Assembly: GCA_910593695.2 (NCBI GenBank)
Contig: OU343065.1
Span: 30,786,762 to 30,850,761, forward strand
Length of the DNA stretch: 64,000 nt
Reading direction: 5' to 3'
From: Ocypus olens
Lineage: Eukaryota > Arthropoda > Insecta > Coleoptera > Staphylinidae
Positions 1-11,500 of this stretch are shown here, in pieces. The notes under the pieces were generated by a model. The model worked only from the letters and a program-made list of their open reading frames with translations, searched no databases and had not been told where the DNA came from. The translations under genes were made by a program, and so were the position numbers. Each line of letters opens with the position of its first letter. Position 1 is the first letter of the stretch.

Positions 1-279
1 CACTCTTTAAAATCCACAATTGTTTTTTTAAAAACCACCAATTTTCAAACGAGTTACGAATTTTTCAAAATTGGGCCCCATTGGATAGTTTAGCGTCAGT
101 CACCGGCGACTGACAAAGTGGTCAACGTTTTAAATTGCCAAAATATTTTTCGAATAAGTTGTAAAGTTAATTAAATAACATAGAAATCTTCTCATGTCAG
201 AACCCAAAAGAAACAAAAATTAAAATGTATCTACCTACGTTATTAGTATTAATTATTTAAACAAAAAACAAATACTTAC

Positions 280-383
280 TTCTGACCATGACGACAGATA
301 ATCTACGCCTGCAGAAGCAAGACGCCGTGACCTTTTCTGCCAAGCTTAGATCCCATCTTGTTGGAATTAGACCCATTAAATAT
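280..383 (-). CDS. IMP3: IMP3 exon 3
   Basis: Acceptor TTTACAG precedes 383. The exon encodes LYLMGLIPTRWDLSLAEKV followed by ASCFCRRRLSVVMVR and ends one base into the next codon before GTAAGT (279-274). The following exon is not in the window. Confidence 0.94.
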
Positions 384-1348
384 CTGTAAAATAAATACAT
401 TGAATTAAAATAATATAACAATATTCAAACGTTCGATTCATTGTTCGTTTGAGGGGTTTACTTCGTGATACATCAGTTTTTTGAACACATGAACTAATTT
501 TAATACTCCAGTTGAATTCTGCGTTGCCAGTATAATAATTTAATTTTTCTTAACTAAAGTGCCATCTGTTGACCAATTAACACATTTGCTGCCACTACAA
601 TTGAGATTGCACATACGCAAGTATAAAGTTGGACGCACTAGCACGTCGGTGGCAGCGAACGTGTTAACTGAGATATAATTTTAGACATTTGGATCAGTTT
701 TTTTTAATCCGCACATCAACTAATTTTAGTAGTCCAGTTGAATTCTGCATTGTTGCCAGATAATTTATGTTTTCTTTAGTAAAGCGCCATCTCTTGACTG
801 CCGGGGATTTTCTAGCGACGTACAATACTTACAACTTTTCGAGTAATTGTGCACTACACTCTGTCCTAAATGGATGCTTCTGGTCAACCTCCTTTATCTT
901 CCTGGCCAATTCCCTGATGTTTCTGGACAGCTTATTATATCTAAACGACAAGTTGCTTTAAACATTATAGAAAACTATAACTTTTAAAAACTAATTTATG
1001 TTTATTATGAGTAAAAAAAAACACTACAACTTGTACGCTGACAGAAAAATCAAGAATTAATGCAATTTTGCCTAGCCAACTTGAATTATGTTATTAAAAC
1101 AATAACATCTAAGGTTGTCAACCTCGCACCGTGCGAAAAATCCGATTACAATTAAAAAGACAATGAGCAGGTACCGGGAATGTAAATATTTACACGCCGG
1201 ACATGCCTTACTTGGTATAGTCTTCCCGCTTCTGCACATGGTATTTCTTGAGGACCTTGACTTCATGCAAATTGTTGTCCACTTCCCAGGAAATGAAATC
1301 GACCTTCTTCAGGAGCTTCTGCTCGTGGTATTTCAGCTTACGCACCAT
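280..1348 (-). CDS. IMP3: IMP3, U3 snoRNP / small-subunit processome protein (3' end outside window)
   Basis: Three exons (1348-1212, 940-833, 383-280) join in frame with GT-AG introns to give about 116 residues. The protein starts MVRKLKYHEQKLLKKVDF, the strongly conserved IMP3 N-terminus. Later blocks also fit the family: EDYTKYNKLSRNIRELA, HPFRT, then YLMGLIPTRWDL and SFCRRRL-like ASCFCRRRL, which belongs to the S4-type RNA-binding region. IMP3 binds U3 snoRNA in the nucleolus and helps U3 pair with pre-rRNA during 18S maturation. The frame stays open to a donor (GTAAGT after 280). The last part of the family (about 65 residues, ending with the acidic tail) is not seen in 1-279, so the final exon must lie left of the window. 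All three exons are shorter than 60 codons. Identification by recognition of family sequence; very secure. Confidence 0.95.
475..800. repeat. Direct repeat pair in IMP3 intron 2
   Basis: About 100 bp at 475-575 recurs diverged at 695-800. Shared blocks are ACTAATTTTA, AGTCCAGTTGAATTCTGC and GCCATCT..TTGAC. Both copies end with a GCCATCT-containing segment. Between them lies the inverted-repeat element at 580-670. It is probably an old mobile-element duplication inside the intron. Confidence 0.7.
580..670. mobile_element. MITE-like inverted repeat, copy 1
   Basis: AACACATTTGCTGCCAC at the left is answered by GTGGCAGCGAACGTGTT at the right, giving a hairpin of about 17 bp around a CGCAAGTATAAAGT centre. 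A second diverged copy with the same centre lies at 6030-6110 in DCLK intron 2, so this is a dispersed family. Confidence 0.7.
833..940 (-). CDS. IMP3: IMP3 exon 2
   Basis: Acceptor TTTAG lies at 945-941. The 108-nt exon reads (K)YNKLSRNIRELARKIKEV and ends in AAG TT before donor GTAAGT (832-827). The split leucine codon is completed by the first base of exon 3. Confidence 0.94.
1212..1348 (-). CDS. IMP3: IMP3 exon 1 (start codon)
   Basis: The ATG is at 1348-1346 on the minus strand. The exon is 137 nt and ends in ACC AA before donor GTAAGG (1211-1206), leaving two bases of a lysine codon completed by exon 2. Confidence 0.95.
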
Positions 1349-1911
1349 GATTCAAGGAAAAATAACACGTTGCTTAAAAAGTAAATAACACGTTGCTGAA
1401 AAGTGAGGTTATGATTAATTATTATGAATTAATTGCGGATGGTTTAATACCTGGGGGGTATATTAATCTTAAATCAATTGTACGCAATGGTTATTTGATT
1501 TCCTTATTTGGCTTTAATGCTGGAAAACAATTTCATTCGTCCTAGTTACGGGAGGTTGATTAACAACAATCAGTGGTGATAATAGAGGGAAATTAAATGT
1601 CCCAAGGTCTCGCGAAATAGATATGGTTACAAATTGTTCGGTGGCTGGTAGTTGCGTGACTCAAACGTTGCGAGTTAATGGCGCTGTCGACGAATTAAAC
1701 TCTTGTATTTAAAACAGTTTTGTGGTGTTGTAATTTTGTCACCAGCTCGGTTACGATGATTATTTTCCAGTGTGACAAAAATACATTACTTTGGAGTAGA
1801 TTTTCAGAATTTGAAGCTAATTCCTAAGGTGATAATTTTTTGAGAATTTTTTTTTAAGTTGAGAAGTAAATTTTGCTTACTGCAATTCACGTTTAGAGTG
1901 TTGCCATTTTG
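1349..1911. other. IMP3 upstream region
   Basis: AT-rich sequence upstream of the IMP3 start codon with no coding potential and no repeat I can recognise up to the satellite. It should contain the IMP3 promoter, but no TATA-like or other clear core element stands out. Confidence 0.5.
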
Positions 1912-3690
1912 CCTAATCTCGAATGAATTTTGAGTACTTCTGGAAAGTTTCAAGTCGTTTGCAGTTGTTTTAATATTTTTTTTAAATGTTAAAAATAATT
2001 AAAATTTTTCACTTTGTGCTTTGTTCACGTGCAATTATCTCAAAATCTACGGATGGGGTGTTTGCAGCTTTTTACAGAATCCTAATCTCGGATGAATTTT
2101 GAGTACTCCTGGAAAGTTTCAAGTCGTTTGCAGTTGTTTTAATATTTTTTTTTAAATGTTAAAAATAATTAAAATTTTTCACTTTGTGCTTTGTTCACGT
2201 GCAATTATCTCAAAATCTACGGATGGGGTGTTTGCAGCTTTTTACAGAATCCTAATCTCGGATGAATTTTGAGTACTTCTGGAAAGTTTCAAGTCGTTTG
2301 CAGTTGTTTTAATATTTTTTTTAAATGTTAAAAATAATTAAAATTTTTCACTTTGTGCTTTGTTCACGTGCAATTTTCTCAAAATCTACGGATGGGGTGT
2401 TTGCAGCTTTTTACATAATCATAATTTCGGATGAATTTTGAGTACTTCTGGCAAGTTTCAAGTCGTTTGCAGTTGTTTTAATATTTTTTTTCAAATGTTA
2501 AAAATAATTAAAATTTTTCACTTTGTGCTTTGTTCACGTGCAATTATCTCAAAATCTACGGATGGAGTGTTTGCAGCTTTTTACAGAATCATAATTTCGG
2601 ATGAATTTTGAGTACTTCTGGAAAGTTTCAAGTCGTTTGCAGTTGTTTTAATATTTTTTTTAAATGTTAAAAATAATTAAAATTTTTCACTTTGTGCTTT
2701 GTTCACGTGCAATTTTCTCAAAATCTACGGATGGGGTGTTTGCAGCTTTTTACATAATCATAATTTCGGATGAATTTTGAGTACTTCTGGCAAGTTTCAA
2801 GTCGTTTGCAGTTGTTTTAATATTTTTTTTCAAATGTTAAAAATAATTAAAATTTTTCACTTTGTGCTTTGTTCACGTGCAATTATCTCAAAATCTACGG
2901 ATGGAGTGTTTGCAGCTTTTTACAGAATCATAATTTCGGATGAATTTTGAGTACTTCTGGAAAGTTTCAAGTCGTTTGCAGTTGTTTTAATATTTTTTTT
3001 TAAATGTTAAAAATAATTAAAATTTTTCACTTTGTGCTTTGTTCACGTGCAATTATCTCAAAATCTACGGATGGGGTGTTTGCAGCTTTTTACAGAATCC
3101 TAATCTCGGATGAATTTTGAGTACTTCTGGAAAGTTTCAAGTCGTTTGCAGTTGTTTTAATATTTTTTTTAAATGTTAAAAATAATTAAAATTTTTCACT
3201 TTGTGCTTTGTTCACGTGCAATTATCTCAAAATCTACGGATGGAGTGTTTGCAGCTTTTTACAGAATCATAATTTCGGATGAATTTTGAGTACTTCTGGA
3301 AAGTTTCAAGTCGTTTGCAGTTGTTTTAATATTTTTTTTCAAATGTTAAAAATAATTAAAATTTTTCACTTTGTGCTTTGTTCACGTGCAATTTTCTCAA
3401 AATCTACGGATGGGGTGTTTGCAGCTTTTTACATAATCATAATTTCGGATGAATTTTGAGTACTTCTGGCAAGTTTCAAGTCGTTTGCAGTTGTTTTAAT
3501 ATTTTTTTTCAAATGTTAAAAATAATTAAAATTTTTCACTTTGTGCTTCGTTCACGTGCAATTTTCTCAAAATCTACGGATGGGGTGTTTGCAGCTTTTT
3601 ACAGAATCAGAATTTCGGATGAATTTTGAGTACTTCTGGAAAGTTTCAAGTCGTTTGTAGTTGTTTTAATATTTTTATTTCAAAACAGAT
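1912..3690. repeat. Satellite array A, 169-170-bp monomer, about 10.5 copies
   Basis: The block CCTAATCTCGGATGAATTTT (or CATAATTTCGGATGAA) recurs at 1912, 2081, 2251, ~2420 and onward about every 169-170 bp. Each monomer contains GTTTGCAGCTTTTTACA and TTTGTTCACGTGCAATT. Two monomer subtypes (ACAGAATC/GGAAAGTTTC and ACATAATC/GGCAAGTTTC) alternate between about 2400 and 3600, giving a dimeric ~339-bp higher-order unit. It lies between the divergently transcribed IMP3 and DCLK genes. Confidence 0.95.
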
Positions 3691-4224
3691 TTTGGCGTCA
3701 ACTTTTGTATAACAAAATTCAGAGTTTTACCGATGAATGCCTTTTGTTTTCTAATTTAAATAATAATTTTAAAATCAATAAATAATATTCTGCGGTGTTT
3801 CGCTCAAAAGGCAGGCAACACTAATTTAATGTGAAGAACTCTGGCGTCACAGTAACACATCTATGTATAGTTATCTCTGCGAGAGACCAATATTATGTTG
3901 GCAACATGATTGTTTGTCATTTCGTTCGGGTCCCCCACTACACCTCTAAGGAGGTTAACACCTTTTATCTAAAATAAACAGTTAACTTTTAAACAATAAC
4001 CCCCCGCAGTTCACGGTCTTATAAATAAGTGCACATGAAATCGGTTATCTCCGCGACGTGACATTTCTGCGTGAGTCGCCGCGGACGGACGCGACTGCCC
4101 CCAAAAAATCCGAACGCCTTTGACAGTCCCACACAGGCATAGGCGGAACCAGTTATCGGTACGGACCCGAAATCCAATAAGACAGAGATTACCGGCCCCC
4201 CCGGATAATGCGACCGAAGTGTAA
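3691..4224 (+). promoter_or_regulatory. DCLK upstream region with TATA-like box at 4020-4027
   Basis: The sequence TATAAATA at 4020-4027 lies about 200 bp before the DCLK start codon and is followed by GC-richer sequence (4070-4220). This is compatible with a core promoter plus 5'UTR. An alternative is a splice acceptor (CCCCCCGCAG, about 4000-4009) of a 5'UTR exon. The in-frame TAA at 4222-4224 directly before the ATG fixes the coding start. Function not demonstrated. Confidence 0.4.
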
Positions 4225-4584
4225 ATGAGCGACAAACGGAAAACGCCGACAATTATGTCCAGGAATAATGTGAACAGCAGCCGCAGCCTGTCATCGACCA
4301 GCTGCAACAGTTTCACCTCAGATGTCGACGAAATCATTGATAACGGCGTCGACGAGCTGACCATCACCAAGACGAGGGTCTCCTCGGCCTCACGGACCGT
4401 TAAGGCCAAGCGCGTCAGGTTCTATCACAACGGTAATAAGTTCTTTAACGGGATTCTAATACCGGTCACTTCAGAGCGGTATCGGACGTTTGATAGTTTA
4501 CTCGCCGAGCTCACCGCGCTGCTGAATAAGTATGTTACGTTGCCTAGTGGGGTGCGCACCATTTTCACCATGGATGGGAGAAAA
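4225..4584 (+). CDS. DCLK: DCLK exon 1: Ser-rich N-terminus and first half of DCX1
   Basis: 120 codons, phase 0. Residues 1-60 are Ser/Thr/Asn-rich and probably disordered. KRVRFYHNGNKFFNG begins DCX1 and GVRTIFTMDGRK closes the exon before donor GTAAGT at 4585. Confidence 0.95.
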
Positions 4585-7500
4585 GTAAGTTCTCACACGT
4601 TTATTTAGAAGTTTATTTGGAATAAAACAGTTGGGTATAGTTCGCACCCATGATACTAAAATTAATAGTTATAGTATCATGGTATAGTAATAATAGGTAT
4701 AGTGTCATGATTCGCACCGGTGATCTAGTGTGCTGTGAAAATAAAAACGCGAATTACTTGCGGCGAAGATACAGTAAGCCGTTTTGTTCCAAATTTACAA
4801 TAGAATCCGATGTACTAAAAAGAAAATCCGTAGATTTCGTGTGTCGAAGAATTCGAGGATGGGAAAGAGTACGTGTGCACGGGTAAAGGAGACAACTTTA
4901 AAAAGATCGAATACACCAAACTGGACTTGAACAAGTCACGCCGTTTGTCGAATGTTAAAATAGGAATATCCCCGTCCCAGCCGAAAATAATTTCGCCCGA
5001 CTACGTGAGTCCGCGCCTTGTAACTATAATAAGGAATGGACTTAAACCTAGGAAGGTAAGCATTTAAGATCTCGCCGTATTAAAGTGGGATACATTATTT
5101 TTATTCAAGTTTTAATCCGCGATCAATTTTTAGTAAGGTTGAGCAAATTTTTATTGCGGTGTGCAAATTTTTTTTGCGGTGTGCCTGCAGTTTTTTGGTG
5201 ATTATTGTTAATCTCTTCAAACCTAGGTCGCCACATGTGGCAACAAGCAAAACAAAATATTTTAGAAATAAAAAAAAATACCGCTTTAGCGCCATCTATG
5301 GAATATTTTTTTAGATTTTTTTGCATAAGATTATGACGGTGGAATAATATTTCGTAGAAAACCGTAACAACAAAAAAGTAATTTTTCAATAAACGTATAA
5401 TCCAATCAAATTTTCAATAAACCTATAATCCAATCAAAATTGCATGGGCGCGAAGTGGTTAAAGGGTATGTAAGGAATGTTTATGAAAAAGTTATGAATT
5501 TTCAAAATTGTGCCTACAGCAGTATGACAGAAAATTTAGTCTGAATTATAAAATTGAAATCGTTGCGTTATTGTTTTGCAAATTTTAACAGATACTTTTA
5601 CATCTATGTGTGAAGTAAAGTAGTTTATTTCTTTTAAAAATGCTGACCAAAACAAAAGTTATGAATTTTCAAAATTGTGCCCGCAGCAGTAAGGTGAATT
5701 AAAAAATATGTAAAAAATTAGGACTTCCTCTTAAAATTAAATCTAGAATATCGTCAGCGCCATCTATCATTTTTTTTATTAAAATTGTGCCCGCAGCAGT
5801 AAGATAAAAAATTTAGTCTAAATTAAAAAATATGTAAAAAATTAGGACCTCCTCTTAAAATTAAACCCAGAGTATCATCAGCGCCATCTATCATTTTTTA
5901 ATTCAAATAAGTACATTCAGTGATTATTCATTGACTTTTGACAGAAAGCGAAAAATAACCTCTCTGTGATTTCAAATATTAATTATTTGTATTATTCACT
6001 TTCCTTTAATTTCAATCTCGAAATGCGAGTTAACACGTTCGCTGCCACCGCAATTGGGATTGCATTTACGCAAGTATAAAGTCGGACACACTAGCGCGAA
6101 CGTGTTAATAAAACAATAATATTAATAAGAAAAATGTATTCCGCAAATATATGTAGCGTAAAACCCCCTAGGTTTAATATTAATAGAAAAATTTCCAGAT
6201 AATCCGAATACTCTTAAACAAAAGAAACTCGAGCAGCATGGAGCAAGTGCTGAGGTCCTTGACGGACGCCGCCCAGCTGGATTCTGGCGCGGTGCGCAAG
6301 GTCTTCACCCTGTCCGGCCAGCCCGTGATAAGCCTGCCCCAGTTTTTCGGGGTGGAGGACGTGTTCTTCGTTTACGGGAACGAGCGCTTCTCGCAGGACG
6401 ACTTCGAGCTGGAGTTCGAGGAGAGCAAGGCGATACAGTCGTACAAGAAGACGCCCGGACTGAGGAACGGGTAATGCGAGCCGCGTTGTTGTCGCCAGGC
6501 GTTGTTGTTACGGTTGCGGGGTTTTGTTGCAGGGCGGGGCCCAAGCCCAAGCTGCCGAAGAAGGAGCACAACAGGACCTACGAGTCCGAGGGTAATCTGC
6601 TGGCTAAATTAAGCAAGGATGACAATATCAACCTTCCGTCCACTTTGAAGAATAAGTATACCGTCGGGCGAATGATCGGAGATGGTAATTTATTTTGTAT
6701 TTACTACTTTTTATGTTTCTATTTATTAGCATTAAGATAATTTCTTCAAGTCGCTTTAGATAGATTTTTTTTTGCATATTATTTGCAATTTAAAGTCTAT
6801 ACATGTAAATTTTGGTTTTCCTTGTTTTTCTTCCCTCTGCCTTCGTCTAGAGATTTGCGGACATGGTATCCGTGGTAACGGTATTAAGGGATGGTCTGTT
6901 GTTTCTTTGTTTTAATTTTTTTCTAAAATAGTGATAGATTTAGCGGTGATATGCGTATATAAGTAATATGTGTGTACTAGAGAAGGGTAACTTACGAGTG
7001 AGTCGACTCTAAGAAATGAGTCGAGGAATCAAGCGACTTCTGTGTAAATTTGAGTCATAAAATTTTTGAGGTGAGCTGAGCACTTTCTTCCAGTCATACA
7101 GTCTCTTTACTTTTTCAACAGTCATGAGTCGACTCCTGGAGTCGGATGTTTTCAATGAGTCTACTCATGAAAAAAGGGTCATTTCGCCCCATCTTTAGTA
7201 CCCTAAACGCGTTGTTGTTTGTATTAGGTAGTCGTTTCTCGTACACGCTTACCGCCGTTTAATAATTCCTCAGCAATATCAATAATGACAGTGACAGTCA
7301 CAGTCACAGTGACAGTCACAGTGACAGTGACAGTGACATAGACAGTGACAGTCACAGTGACAGTGACATAGACAGTGACAGTGACATAGACAGTGACAGT
7401 GACAGTGACAGTCACAGTGACAGTGACATAGTCAGGGACAGTGAGTTTGTAAATATTTTGATAGCTCGTAAAAAATGACAAACAAATGCCATCATCTTGA

Positions 7501-8424
7501 AAAATTTCAAATTTATCCAAAACACATTCCCAATTAGGAATTTGAAAATGCACTAAAAGTCCTTACTGTATATTTCGAGATAATTACGTGTGAAAGTTGC
7601 GATAAGTTCAAAAAAATTGTAAACATTTTCTCGGCTCGAAAAAAATATATAAACAATTGCCATCGACTTGAAAGTTTTTAAATCGATCCAAAATGCGTCC
7701 CCAATTGAAATTTTGAAAATGCGCTAAAAGTCCTTACTGTATATTTCGAGATAATCACGCGAGAATGTTGTGTTAAGTTCCAAAAAATTGTAAACATTGA
7801 CTTGGCTCGAAAAAAATATATAAACAGTGACAGTGACAGTGACAGTGACAGTGACAGTGACAGTGACAGTGACAGTGACAGTGACAGTCACAGTCACAGT
7901 GACAGTCATAGTGACAATCACAGTGACAGTCACAGTGACAGTCATAGTGACAATCACAGTGACAGTCACAGTGACAGTGACAGTGACATAGTCAGGGACA
8001 GTGAGTTTGTAAATATTTTGATGGCTAGTAAAAAATGACAAACAAATGCCATCGTCTTGAAAAATTTCAAATTTATCCAAAACGCATTCCCAATTAGGAA
8101 TTTGAAAATGCACTAAAAGTCCTTACTGTATATTTCGAGATAATTACGTGTGAAAGTTGAGTTACGTTCAAAAAAATTGTAAACATTTTCTCGGCTCGAA
8201 AAAAAATATATAAACAATTGCCATCGACTTCAAAGTTTTAAAATTGATCCAAAATGCGTTCCCAGTTAAAATTTTGAAAATGCGCTAAAAGTTCTTACTG
8301 TATATTTCGAGATAATCAATAATAAAAAAAAAATTGTAAACATTTTCTTGGCTCGAAAAAAATATATAAACAGTGACAGTGACAGTGACACAGTGACTGT
8401 GACAGTGATAGTGACAGTGACAGT

Positions 8425-8513
<89 letters not shown>

Positions 8514-11500
8514 TGAGTTTGTAAATATTTTGATGGCTCGAAAAAAATGACATAAACAAATGCCGTCGACTTGAAAAATTTCAAATTTATCCAAAACGCA
8601 TTCCCAATTAGGATTTTGAAAATGCGCTAAAAGTCCTTACTGTATATTTCAAGATAATCACGCGTGAAAGTTGTGTTAAGTTCAGAAAAATTGTAAACAT
8701 TTTCTCGGCTCGAAAAAAATATATAAACAATTGCCATCGACTTGAAAGTTTTTAAATCGATCCAAAATGCCTTCCCAATTAAAATTTTGAAAATGCGCTA
8801 AAAGTCCTTACTGTATATTTCGAGATAATCACACGTGAAAGTTGAGTTAAGTTCCAAAAAATTGTAAACATTTTCTTGGCTCGAAAAAAAAATATAAACA
8901 ATTGCCATCGACATGAAGGTTTTAAATTGATCTAAAATCTGTTCCCAATTAAAATTTTGAAAATGCGCTAAAAGTCCTTACTGTATATTTCGAGATAATC
9001 ACACGTAAAAGTTGAGTTAAGTTCCAAAAAATTGTAAACATTTTCTTGGCTCAAAAAAAATTTATAAACAAATGCCATTGACTTGAAAAATTTCAAATGT
9101 ATCCAAAATACGTTCCCAATTAGAATTTTCAAAATACACCAAACGCTCTTACTGTATATTTCGAGATAATCACATGTAAAAGTTGAGTTAAGTTCCAAAA
9201 ATTGTAAACATTTTCTTGGCTCGAAAAAAATTTATAAACAAATGCCATCGACTTGAAAAATTTCAAATTTATCCAAAACACATATCGCGATTTTGAAAAT
9301 ACGCTAAAACTCCTTACTGCTGTTTAAAAATTGCTCAGCAATATCGATAATCGCAGCTAGGTGACCTTGTCAGTCGACTGCTCGAACAGATCGAGCAGAT
9401 CAAGCAGTAAGTCATTTTTTAACTTCTAGACCAACTTGATTACTAATCATTTCATTAAATTAACAATAATTGTCTGTTCGAGCACTTCGATCTGCTCGTA
9501 AAAATAATCTTACTCGAATTTATTGAATTAACAATAATTGTCTGTTCGAATACACTTATCCACTCGAATAATGTGATCTGTTCAAGCAGCTCGATCTTTT
9601 TGAGCCGCTCGATCTGCTCGAAAAAACAATCTAGCTCAGTAGATCAACTGCCAAAAACCTCGATCTTTTTTTCATTCTGCTAAAACGTAGTGAATTTTTC
9701 ACTTGGCTCGATCTTTTTAAACCGCTTGATCTGCTCAAGAGAATAATTTTGCTCGATGCATCAACTGCCAAGGACTTCGATCTTTTGCTCGAATGGCTCG
9801 AAAAGATCATTTTGCTCGATACATCGACTGTTGGATCCTTGAGATACTCGATCTTAAACATCGCTGGATAAAACGTAGTGAATTTTTTAGTTGGCTCGAT
9901 CTTTTTGAGCCACTCGATGTTTTTAAGCTGCTGAAAAATATGATTTTGCTCTTTACATCTACTGCCAAGAACTTCGATCTTTTGCTCGATAGGCTCGAAA
10001 AGATCATTTTGCTCGATACATCGACTGTTCAATCCTTGAGCTACTCGATCTTGCCCACCGCTGGATAAAATGTAGTGGATTTTTCACTTGGCTTGATCTT
10101 TTTAAACCGCTCGATCTGCTCGAAAGAATAATTTTGCTCGATACATCAACTGCCAAGGACCTCCATCTTGTGCTCGAATCGCTTGAAAAGATCATTTTGC
10201 TCGATACATCGACTGCTCGATCCTTGAGCTACTCGATCTTGCCCATCGCTGGATAAAATCTAGTGAATTTTTCAGTTAGCTCGATGTTTTTGAGCTGCTC
10301 GGTGTGCTCAAAAAATAATTTTGCTCGATACATCAACTGCCAAGGACCTCGATCTTTTGCTCAAACGGCTCAAAAGAATAATTTTGCTCGATACATCGAC
10401 TGCTCGATCCTTGAGCTACTCGATCTTGCCCATCGCTGGCTAAAATGTAGTGAATTTTTCACTTGGTTAGATCTTTTTGAGTCGCTCGATGTTTTCGAGC
10501 CGCTCGATCTGCTCAAAAGAATAATTTTGATCGATGTCGATCTTTTGCTGGAACGGCTCGAAAAGATCATTTTGCTCGATAGCTCGATCTTTTTGAGTCA
10601 CTTGATGTTTTCGAGTAATTTTACAAAATTTTGGAAACGAAAGAAGGGAATGCTGGTAAAGATCAAAGCAGAATCGAATTCTGCATCAGAATATGTAAAA
10701 ATATACAGGATGTTCCATTTAAAAAGATCGAGATTTAGTGCTTAAAGTTTTCTATTGCTCAGAATATTGACGTAATTTTACAAATATGTACGTCAATATT
10801 TTGGGAATGCGAAATTGAATTCTCCAGCAGAATGTGTAAAAATATACAGGGTGTTCCATTTAAAAAGAGATTAACTTGAGATAATTTATTCTGGATTTTT
10901 GAAACTGTATTGTTTCTAAATGAAATCTGCACTCAAAAAATTATTTGTAGCTTTTGTAGAAAATGTTTGTACTGCGCATAAAAAAAAAATAGAAATATTT
11001 TGATAGTAGTATAACAGTTTATTGTACTCGAGATACATCGATATACAACAGGTCATCGACCGAGGTCTTTCAGCCATATTTTGATATTATTATGAAATTA
11101 TCATAGTTATGTGCAGGACCGGGAAATTAATTAAAATTCCCTCTTCCAAAAATTAATCATTCGAAGAAGTTATTATCGAAAAATTATTTATTTTGTTATT
11201 TTTACTTCTGTTGGTTAGTTCGAAGGACCAGATGAACTTTGTCATCAAATAAAAATTTAACTGGTTTAAAGTTAACTGAATGTGGTATGAAATTTTAAAC
11301 ACTCTGTATTTTATAATTCCAAAAATAGATCACCATTTGGGTATTGGCTTTCTATAGCCAATATTACAATCCTTTGATTTTCTTTTGTTCGGAGATACGA
11401 GTTTTTAAAGTGAATTATGAATAAGCACTGAATTTAATAAAGTCAAATATCTCAAAAACGCTTAAATTTTGAGGTTATGTTACTTGGTGATTTTTTTCAC

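Larger units (their letters stand above)
7440..9310. repeat. Satellite array B, 171-bp monomer, in DCLK intron 4
   Basis: The block CCTTACTGTATATTTCGAGA (with minor changes) starts near 7561, 7732, 8121, 8292, 8634, 8806, 8976 and 9147. The spacing is 170-172 bp except where a GTGACA array lengthens a unit. Each monomer includes TTGTAAACATTTTCTYGGCTCG and TGCCATCGACTTGAAA. Confidence 0.93.

Noticed and set aside
1115..1384. 89-residue plus-strand ORF at the left end
   Set aside because: It is the antisense of IMP3 exon 1; the minus-strand frame carries the conserved MVRKLKYHEQKLL.
4650..4886. 78-residue ORF between DCLK exons 1 and 2
   Set aside because: It overlaps exon 2 in the wrong frame; the spliced frame starting at 4834 gives the DCX sequence.
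6305..6571. Minus-strand and alternate-frame ORFs over DCLK exons 3-4
   Set aside because: Shadows of GC-rich coding exons; no independent conserved motif.
7224..8594. Val-Thr, Ser-Asp, Cys-Pro and Leu-Ser repeat proteins
   Set aside because: Translations of (GTGACA)n and (GGGACA)n; the hexamer leaves several frames open. No start context, splice sites or non-repeat domain.
7440..9310. Relation to primate alpha satellite because of the 171-bp period
   Set aside because: Only the length coincides; no CENP-B-box-like motif or sequence similarity is visible.
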